Assembly (NCBI RefSeq): GCF_051962475.1
Contig: NZ_JBQCCF010000017.1
Coordinates: 4,064-68,063 of the forward strand
Direction of reading: 5' to 3'
Length of the DNA: 64,000 nucleotides
From: Dyella_A sp051962475
GTDB lineage: Bacteria > Pseudomonadota > Gammaproteobacteria > Xanthomonadales > Rhodanobacteraceae
In this document: piece after piece, positions 60,212 to 64,000 of the stretch
How positions within the stretch are numbered: position 1 is the stretch's first letter
Layout of the letters: every line of letters begins with the position of its first letter
Position numbers and translations under genes: made by a program
Notes under the pieces: model-generated
Databases searched by the model: none
The model's input: the letters and a program-made list of their open reading frames with translations, nothing else
What the model was told of the DNA's origin: nothing

Positions 60212-61507
60212 ATGCCGTTCCGTCCATTGTCCCTCGCGCTCGCCAGCGCCCTCGTCCTCCCGGCCGCCGCAGCTTTCGGCCACGCCTCCGCCCATCAGGC
60301 AACACCGACCCCGGTGGTGTCCAACACGCCATCGGCACAGCTGCCGCCGGCGCGGGTGAAGGAGGCGCTGGCCGACTACCGCCACTGGCTCGACGAACTC
60401 GCGCGGCGCCGATCGGTCGCCGGCCTGGCCACGGCGGTGGTGGTGAACGACAAGGTCGCCTTCGAGTACACCCTGGGCTACGCCGATGCGGCGACCAAGG
60501 AGCCGATCAAGCCGCAGACGGTATTCCGGCTGGCGTCCCTGTCCAAGGCCTTCGCCACCGGCCTCACGTCGCTGCTGGTGCGCGATGGCAAGCTGAGCTG
60601 GGATACGCGCCTGGTCGATGTGCTGCCGTTCTTCAAGCTCAAGGACATGCAGGCGGCTGAGAAGGTGACCGTCGGCGACATTCTCGGCCAGCGCGCGGGG
60701 CTGCCGCGCAACACCTACGACAACATGCTCGAGGACGACGTGCCCTACGAGGAGCTGGTGCGCAAGCTCGACGAGGTCGACATGACGTGCGGTCCCGGGC
60801 AGTGCTACGGCTACCAGAACGTCGCCTTCAGCCTGATCGGCGACGTGATCTACGCCAAGACCGGCGACTTCTTCTACCGCCTCGTCGACAAGCGCCTGTT
60901 CTATCCGCTGGGCATGAAAACGGCCAGCTACGGTCGGGCCGCGCTGGAGGCGAGCCCGAGCTGGGCGCATCCCCATCGCGCCATGGGCCACGGCCAATGG
61001 CGCCCGTTCGAACCCAACGAGGCGTACTACCGGGTCGCCCCGGCGGCCGGCGTCAACGCCAGTCTGCGCGACATGGAGCAGTGGCTGGTCGCGCAGATGG
61101 GCGGCCGGCCGGACGTACTGCCGGCCGAGCTGCTTGCGGTGCTGCACGCCCCCGGGATTTCCACGCCGATCGAAATGCACTCCACGCCCTGGCGGCGCGC
61201 GCGGATCACCGCGGCGCACTACGGGCTGGGCTGGCGCGTGTTCACCTACGGCGGCGAGACGATGATCTTCCACGCCGGGGCGGTGGAGGGTTACCGCACC
61301 ATGATCGGCTTCCTGCCCAAGTACCACACCGGCATCGTCACGATGTGGAACTCGGCCGGCGCCACGCCTTCGGGCCTGATGCCGATGATGTTCGATCGAT
61401 TGCTCGCGCTGCCGCACGTGGACTGGGCCGGTCTGGAGAGTCCGCCCAAGCCCGTGGGCAAGCCGGAGCGGAAACGGCCACGCGCGAAGCGCATCCGCCA
61501 CCGCTGA
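60212..61507 (+). CDS. Exported serine hydrolase, beta-lactamase class C-like
   Basis: A 431-residue exported protein of the beta-lactamase-related / PBP4-type serine hydrolase family. A signal peptide (about 1-25) is followed by the SxxK motif in FRLASLSKAFATG (about Ser112), the Tyr-x-Asn motif in CYGYQNVAFSLIGD and a late HAGAVEGYRTM in place of the KTG box. It may be an esterase, a D-aminopeptidase or a peptidoglycan hydrolase rather than a resistance enzyme. The last residues are very basic (KPERKRPRAKRIRHR). The frame opens at 60146, but the signal peptide starts at 60212. Confidence 0.88.
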   Translation: MPFRPLSLALASALVLPAAAAFGHASAHQATPTPVVSNTPSAQLPPARVKEALADYRHWLDELARRRSVAGLATAVVVNDKVAFEYTLGYADAATKEPIKPQTVFRLASLSKAFATGLTSLLVRDGKLSWDTRLVDVLPFFKLKDMQAAEKVTVGDILGQRAGLPRNTYDNMLEDDVPYEELVRKLDEVDMTCGPGQCYGYQNVAFSLIGDVIYAKTGDFFYRLVDKRLFYPLGMKTASYGRAALEASPSWAHPHRAMGHGQWRPFEPNEAYYRVAPAAGVNASLRDMEQWLVAQMGGRPDVLPAELLAVLHAPGISTPIEMHSTPWRRARITAAHYGLGWRVFTYGGETMIFHAGAVEGYRTMIGFLPKYHTGIVTMWNSAGATPSGLMPMMFDRLLALPHVDWAGLESPPKPVGKPERKRPRAKRIRHR

Positions 61508-61555
61508 TGTCGTGACCCGCAGCGGCCCGATATCGGGGTCGGCGCTTCACCGAGT

Positions 61556-61595
61556 AAACGAAAACGGCCAGCGATATCGCTGGCCGGTTTCGTTT
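61556..61595. terminator. Bidirectional terminator between convergent genes
   Basis: Palindrome GGCCAGCGATATCGCTGGCC (61566-61585) flanked by AAACGAAAAC and GGTTTCGTTT, giving a nearly perfect 20-bp stem that serves the serine hydrolase and the TonB-type gene. Confidence 0.85.
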
Positions 61596-61608
61596 CCACG
61601 CGGATCGC

Positions 61609-62622
61609 TCAGGGCTGACCGAGCGTGAAGTTGATCCGGTTGGTCAACGTGCTGTCCGCCGGCTGTCCATCGCGGGTGGCGGGCTTGAACTCCCAACGTT
61701 CGACGGCATCGGTAGCGGCGCGCTCGAACACGTGCCGCGGCTGGGCGTCGACCACCTTGATGTTCGAGGTGCGCCCCTCCGCCGTGACGGTAAAGCTCAC
61801 CACGACGTACCCCTCAGTGCGCGAGCGCTGTGCCGGCGTCGGATAGCGCGGGTTTACGCTGCGCACCAGCACCGCCGGCGTCGAGGCGGGAGCCGCCTTC
61901 ACCGGTGCCGGCGTCGTCGGGGTCTCCGTCGGCTGGCTGGCGACCGCGTTGCCAGCAGGCGCTGCCGGCTTCTTGGTTGCCGCGGTCTGCTGCTCCTCGG
62001 CTGCCTTATCGGCCGCGGCCTTTTCCTCGGCGGCCTTCTGCGCGGCCAGTTGCTGTTGACGCTCCTGATCCAACGCCTGCTGCTGCTCCTTGTCGAGCAG
62101 CTTGCGCTGCGCGTCCAGCTTGGAGCGCAGGATGGTCAGCGTGAAATTGGCCGGATCGGCCTTGGCCAGCAGGTCGATCTCGCGCTGCGCCTCGTTGAAG
62201 TTGCGCGCGTTGATCGCCTGCTCGGCGGCGCTCGCTGCAAAGGGGAAGGTCTCGCGCAGGGCGTCGGTCGCCACCGGGTTGCCCGGCTCGCGCTCGAGCA
62301 CCTTGAAATAGAACTCGAAGGCGTTGTTGCCGGCCGGCGCCAGGTAGCGCTGGTCGTTCATCGCCTTGCGTGCCTCCGCCAGCAACTGGTCGGTGCCCAT
62401 GGCCTCGACATTGGCCGGCGGCGGCGGCGCCACGGTGCCTGGCGTGACCGGCGTCGAGGGATGACCACCGGCATCGGACAGCACGATCTCCTCGTGCGGC
62501 TGGATGATCAGAAACCAGGAAGCGATCGCCAGCACGACGATGACGGCAATGGCGACCAGTGTGACGGGCCGGACGGCTCCGCGCGCGCCTCGGCGCGCCT
62601 CGAGTGTGATTCGGGTATCCAT
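61609..62622 (-). CDS. TonB-family energy transducer-like protein
   Basis: A 337-residue protein with a cytoplasmic N-terminus, one membrane segment (about 20-42), a periplasmic TPR-like helical region (about 80-165), a long charged coiled coil rich in Gln/Glu/Lys/Ala (about 165-215), a Pro/Thr linker and a C-terminal TonB domain (about 248-337): VRSVNPRYPTPAQRSRTEGY, VVSFTVTAEGRTSN and RHVFERAATDAVERWEFKPA. It probably couples proton motive force to a TonB-dependent receptor. No exbB/exbD lie nearby. The start at 62622 has a GAGAGA site; longer frames upstream lack a membrane-compatible N-terminus. Confidence 0.9.
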   Translation of the reverse strand: MDTRITLEARRGARGAVRPVTLVAIAVIVVLAIASWFLIIQPHEEIVLSDAGGHPSTPVTPGTVAPPPPANVEAMGTDQLLAEARKAMNDQRYLAPAGNNAFEFYFKVLEREPGNPVATDALRETFPFAASAAEQAINARNFNEAQREIDLLAKADPANFTLTILRSKLDAQRKLLDKEQQQALDQERQQQLAAQKAAEEKAAADKAAEEQQTAATKKPAAPAGNAVASQPTETPTTPAPVKAAPASTPAVLVRSVNPRYPTPAQRSRTEGYVVVSFTVTAEGRTSNIKVVDAQPRHVFERAATDAVERWEFKPATRDGQPADSTLTNRINFTLGQP

Positions 62623-62798
62623 GATCTCTCGCTGAGTGGCATCAGATACCCGCGCTTTTTCCCCCCGTAAATCCAGGAGCGACGCCTTCCCCAGGTCAGT
62701 CGCGGCGCGGATGTGCGAAAGGTAACCGCATTGCGGGATGACGGCAAACACGTTGCAGCCCGCACCGCGCAGGAACGACCTGAGATTTTGCGTCCCCC

Positions 62799-62831
62799 AA
62801 AACGAAGCGTCCCGGCACGAGGGCCGGGACG
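62799..62831 (-). terminator. Probable terminator after metJ
   Basis: Minus-strand 9-bp stem CGTCCCGGC/GCCGGGACG (62808-62816, 62823-62831) followed by CTTCGTTTT. A second hairpin (62851-62857/62866-62872) lies between it and the gene. Confidence 0.7.
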
Positions 62832-62910
62832 AATCGCTTTCGAAGGGTCTCCCCGCGCTGGGCACCGCGGGGAAACAAATCCGAACAAAACTTTCTTGTT
62901 ATAGGTGTAC

Positions 62911-63453
62911 TTACTTCTTGGTCTTGGCGGTCTTGGTGGCCTTGACCACCTTGGCCGGAGCAGCCTTCTTGGCGGCAGCCTTCTTCGGCGCAGCCTTCTT
63001 CGCAGCAACCTTCTTGACGGCGACCTTCTTCACCGCAGCCTTCTTGGCAGCGGCCGGCTTCTTGGCGACAGCCTTCTTGGCAACCTTCTTCACGGCGGCC
63101 TTCTTGGCAGCCGGCTTCTTCGCCACCGGCTTCTTGGCGGCAACCTTCTTCACGGTGGACTTCTTGGCGGCCTTCTTGGCGGCCGGTTTCTTTGCAGCGG
63201 TTTTCTTGGCAGTGGCCATGGTTCGTCTCAGCTCCTCATCAGTTGGCAGTGGTTGCCCAGTAAAAGCGTGAAGGAACGCCTCGACCAGCAAATCGCTGTT
63301 GGTGGCGTGCCTAAGATTGTTCACCTGGCGGTGGGTGCGCAGATCAGAAAGAAGCCGCAGGACATGCAGTGGAATCGAGACGGTGATCTTGCGTACCGCG
63401 CCGGCCTTCTCACCGTGGTCGACATAAGGCTTGACGAACTTCACTGCTGCCAT
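62911..63453 (-). CDS. metJ: Methionine repressor MetJ fused to a histone-H1-like tail
   Basis: A 180-residue protein. Residues 1-75 match the MetJ repressor closely: HGEKAGAVRKITVSIPLHVL (the DNA-reading beta strand with Lys and Thr), RQVNNLRHATNSDLLVEAFL and HAFTGQPLP. From residue 79 it is a Lys/Ala/Pro/Val tail of AAKK, AVKK and PAKK repeats to the end (MATAKKTAAKKPAAKK... ATKTAKTKK), as in histone-H1-like proteins, replacing the 30-residue C-terminus of E. coli MetJ (105 residues). Positions equal to E. coli Glu39 and Arg42 are Leu and His. MetJ represses methionine genes with SAM as co-repressor. The internal ATG at 63219 has an AGGAG site 12 nt upstream, so a separate 102-residue tail protein might also be made. 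Confidence 0.92.
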   Translation of the reverse strand: MAAVKFVKPYVDHGEKAGAVRKITVSIPLHVLRLLSDLRTHRQVNNLRHATNSDLLVEAFLHAFTGQPLPTDEELRRTMATAKKTAAKKPAAKKAAKKSTVKKVAAKKPVAKKPAAKKAAVKKVAKKAVAKKPAAAKKAAVKKVAVKKVAAKKAAPKKAAAKKAAPAKVVKATKTAKTKK

Positions 63454-63481
63454 AACACCTGTTCCCCAGAATCTGATGCGA

Positions 63482-63510
63482 AAGCTATTCCTGAAGATTT
63501 CGGCTGTCAA
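63482..63510 (-). promoter_or_regulatory. Candidate metJ promoter
   Basis: Minus-strand TTGACA (63505-63510) and TAGCTT (63482-63487) spaced 17 bp, 29 bp upstream of the metJ start. A weaker alternative (TTGTGA at 63647-63652 with TGTATG at 63625-63630) would overlap the Met box. Confidence 0.5.
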
Positions 63511-63609
63511 TTGATTTTCGGCGTTCGCAGACCGCCCAAAATCCCGCCCCAGCCGGCCCGGAAGCCTCGCCACGCAAGGGGTTTGGGGAAATTGCAGACG
63601 GAAAGATAC

Positions 63610-63625
63610 GGACGTCTAGACGTCC
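63610..63625. promoter_or_regulatory. MetJ operator upstream of metJ
   Basis: The 16-bp perfect palindrome GGACGTCTAGACGTCC differs from the metX operator only at its outer base pair and holds two tandem Met boxes. It lies 157 bp before the metJ start and points to autoregulation. Confidence 0.85.
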
Positions 63626-64000
63626 ATACAAATAAATCATGCAATCTCACAAAAACCCGGGAAGCCGCACCCCACAACGGTTTCCCGCTTCCACGACCGC
63701 AAGTCATCGATCGACTGCGAAAATTTTCCTCTCACACCAAATGCTTGGCGACACCCTGCGACGCCCTCCGGAAATGCATGAATGGAAGACGACCGGGCCG
63801 CCTGCAAAAAGAAAAAAATATTTTTGCCTGACGCACCCGACGGGTAGCACACCCCCTCCCCGGCGGCATCGAAATCAACCGATCACGCGACGAGTGCGTG
63901 GAGCAAAAACGACGACCGCCGCAAGCGCGGCCGTCCTCCAACACCGAGGCAATCGATCGCCCAGTGATCATCGGGTTCGATCTGCTCGGGGGTGGCCACG
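63626..64000. other. Right-edge region without a firm gene
   Basis: No complete gene is convincing. The part next to the Met box is AT-richer. A minus-strand frame enters from the right edge and is open to a stop at 63883-63885 (it would read VATPEQIEPDDHWAI...), while another frame stops at 63968-63970; either could be the 3' end of a gene lying mostly outside the window. Confidence 0.35.
63905..63935 (-). terminator. Possible terminator for a gene entering from the right edge
   Basis: Minus-strand hairpin (63914-63922 with 63927-63935, one mismatch, 4-nt loop) followed by GTCGTTTTTG. It fits the end of a minus-strand transcript from outside the window. Confidence 0.5.

Noticed and set aside
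63732..63971. 79-codon minus-strand frame near the right edge
   Set aside because: It crosses a terminator-like hairpin and an A/T-rich tract, has no ribosome site and an implausible Arg/Cys-rich composition.
1..64000. CRISPR arrays, tRNA or rRNA genes, insertion sequences
   Set aside because: No regularly spaced repeats, no cloverleaf-like sequences with CCA-proximal consensus, and no transposase or integrase motifs were seen on reading both strands.

Overview
The window is a GC-rich chromosomal stretch (roughly two-thirds G+C by eye) with the gene content of a gammaproteobacterium of the Xanthomonadales, most likely Rhodanobacteraceae (Rhodanobacter/Dyella/Frateuria type). Pointers are lptFG divergent from pepA-holC, a metX-metB-hom cluster with an S-box leader, a large TonB-dependent receptor, GTP-type PEPCK, GTAG-type REP elements and the family of intergenic repeats containing TTTCTCTTTGG. 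I see no rRNA, tRNA, CRISPR array, phage or insertion sequence.

Layout. 1-3.5 kb: lptG (partial) and lptF for LPS export, then pepA and holC. 3.5-10.8 kb: two tandem paralogous hybrid sensor kinases with periplasmic propeller sensors. 11-12.8 kb: yceI, cytochrome b561, yceI. 12.8-14.8 kb: a 50-residue membrane peptide, a glutaredoxin-like protein and L-serine dehydratase. 14.8-19.2 kb: a redox/detoxification block (cupin, AhpD-like protein, LysR regulator, NmrA-like protein, GST, Ohr). 19.4-23.3 kb: an APC amino acid permease, a third yceI and an MFS exporter. 23.3-27 kb: the methionine operon metX-metB-hom. 27.3-29.7 kb: a 2OG-Fe oxygenase, a DUF1304 protein and a fatty acid desaturase. 30-37 kb: an isolated EF-G, a TonB-dependent receptor and an M20 peptidase. 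37-38.4 kb: a GC-poor orphan gene and a patch of intergenic repeats. 38.4-47.6 kb: prfC, CPBP protease, DUF4442 protein, fadE with an alpha/beta hydrolase and a divergent TetR regulator, and pckG. 47.7-50.6 kb: ECF sigma factor, probable anti-sigma factor, DUF4097 protein and an outer-membrane-like protein. 50.8-61.5 kb: a GAF-GAF-GGDEF-EAL protein, hslO, mtgA, a glycosyltransferase, a CBS protein, an MFS carrier, a GMC oxidoreductase and a serine hydrolase. 61.6-63.5 kb: a TonB-type protein and metJ.

The most interesting logic links the two ends of the methionine circuitry. The metX leader carries a perfect 16-bp tandem MetJ operator abutting the -35 box, followed by a complete SAM-I riboswitch aptamer and a hairpin that occludes the metX ribosome binding site, with a 9-nt antisequestor that competes with aptamer helix P4. 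A second 16-bp Met-box palindrome lies upstream of metJ itself. Here MetJ is an in-frame fusion of the ribbon-helix-helix repressor to a histone-H1-like Lys/Ala/Pro tail. So the same operon appears to read S-adenosylmethionine twice, by repressor at the DNA and by riboswitch at translation.
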